A DNA stretch of 24,032 bases from Thioalkalicoccus limnaeus (lineage in GTDB: Bacteria; Pseudomonadota; Gammaproteobacteria; Chromatiales; Chromatiaceae): positions 1 to 24,032 of the forward strand of contig NZ_JBDKXB010000038.1 in the NCBI RefSeq assembly GCF_041197575.1, read 5' to 3'. This document shows positions 23,566-24,032 of the stretch, piece by piece. Position 1 is the first letter of the stretch; every line of letters begins with the position of its first letter. The position numbers were made by a program, and so were the translations under genes. The notes beneath the pieces were generated by a model, which saw nothing but the letters and a program-made list of their open reading frames with translations, ran no database searches and was not told the DNA's origin.

Positions 23566-23907
23566 TTAACGATCCATGCCTCCGTGATCGGCGTCGCCCT
23601 CGGCGGTGATCGAGAGGTTAGCTCCCTCGCGCAAACGCTTGGCCGCCGCATACTCATCGTCAGTCATACGGGCGCCGACGCGCGCGCGCAAGCGCTCGGC
23701 CTCCTTGTCCCCCTGCGCCACGGCCAAGGACAGCCAATAGTGGGCTTGAGCTAGATCCTCGGGCACACCGCGACCCTCCGCATAGATCAAGCCCATCGCG
23801 AACTGGGCGTCGGCCTCGCCACACAAGGCCGCTTCACGGACGGCTGGCACCTTCGATGGATCGTTGCGCAATAGGATCAAATCCTTCAGATAGCGGGTAT
23901 CGTGCAT
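23566..23907 (-). CDS. Sel1-repeat (TPR-like) protein
   Basis: A 113-residue protein with one full Sel1-like repeat (AQFAMGLIYAEGRGVPEDLAQAHYWLSLAVAQGDKEA, about residues 34-70) and a preceding half repeat (VPAVREAALCGEAD). It ends in a charged helix and a short Gly/Asp-rich tail. Sel1 repeats are alpha-helical scaffolds for protein-protein contact; the partner is unknown. There is no signal peptide, so it is probably cytoplasmic. ATG 23907 has GGAGG 8 bases upstream. It is the first gene of the minus-strand series reaching dps; whether it shares their transcript depends on the hairpin that follows it. Confidence 0.85.
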   Translation of the reverse strand: MHDTRYLKDLILLRNDPSKVPAVREAALCGEADAQFAMGLIYAEGRGVPEDLAQAHYWLSLAVAQGDKEAERLRARVGARMTDDEYAAAKRLREGANLSITAEGDADHGGMDR

Positions 23908-24032
23908 CTAAGGTTCCTCCACTTGCCGGCAAGCACACTGCCCGTTAAGTCACTCAGCGTCCAGCGGTCGTCCAACAGATTCGATCATAGCTCTAGTTCA
24001 ATGAGCAGAGGAGTGTTCGAGCGAAAGTTCTC

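Noticed and set aside
1..24032. A 9-bp inverted repeat at the two ends of the window (GAGAACTTT near base 2 and AAAGTTCTC at the last bases)
   Set aside because: It is short, the left end lies inside the yhaN coding frame, and there are no integration genes. It is most likely coincidence.

Overview
The window looks like chromosomal DNA from a GC-rich gammaproteobacterium. The protein sequences (yheS, yifB, sohB, thyA, gpmI, glgC/glgP) read like those of purple-sulfur or Chromatiales-type bacteria, but that placement is inferred from memory of family sequences and was not searched. Most of it is ordinary housekeeping and metabolism. I saw no rRNA, tRNA, CRISPR array, transposase, phage gene or toxin-antitoxin pair, and nothing I would call a new defence system.

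Layout. (1) 1-3217, minus: an SbcD/Mre11-like nuclease (yhaO) followed by the N-terminal part of its large SMC/Rad50-like ATPase partner (yhaN), which runs off the left edge. This segment looks compositionally different from the rest. (2) 3800-6288, minus: an outer-membrane TorF-type porin, a PII protein (glnK) and an ammonium channel (amtB), apparently one nitrogen-scavenging operon. Upstream lie a well-spaced sigma-54 promoter and two NtrC-like operators. (3) 6887-8688, plus: ubiK and yifB, overlapping and divergent from the nitrogen operon. The glnK-amtB/ubiK-yifB arrangement is familiar from pseudomonads. (4) 8730-13274, plus: the ABC-F protein yheS, then glycogen phosphorylase. (5) 13388-16943, minus: gpmI, thyA and sohB in series, convergent with glgP across strong hairpins. 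(6) 17229-19033, plus: glgC and an EVE-domain protein. (7) 19238-19597, minus, and 19796-21181, plus: a small unknown protein and a malate:quinone-oxidoreductase-like flavoprotein, divergent across an AT-rich island. (8) 21214-22572, minus: a degenerate receiver-EAL protein resembling FimX-type c-di-GMP receptors. (9) 22762-23907, minus: a Sel1-repeat protein, a DUF2061 membrane protein and a Dps ferritin. The last 125 bases (23908-24032) hold only the upstream region of the Sel1 gene.

How the parts fit. The nitrogen block is the clearest functional unit: outer-membrane entry (porin), inner-membrane ammonium channel and its PII gate, with a nitrogen-starvation promoter on top. glgC and glgP are the supply and breakdown arms of glycogen metabolism and flank a glycolytic mutase, but glgA and glgB are not here. 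The points most worth following are the sigma-54/NtrC control region, a 108-bp nested inverted repeat at 6569-6676, -10 boxes embedded in perfect inverted repeats (ubiK, glgC), and the degenerate EAL protein.
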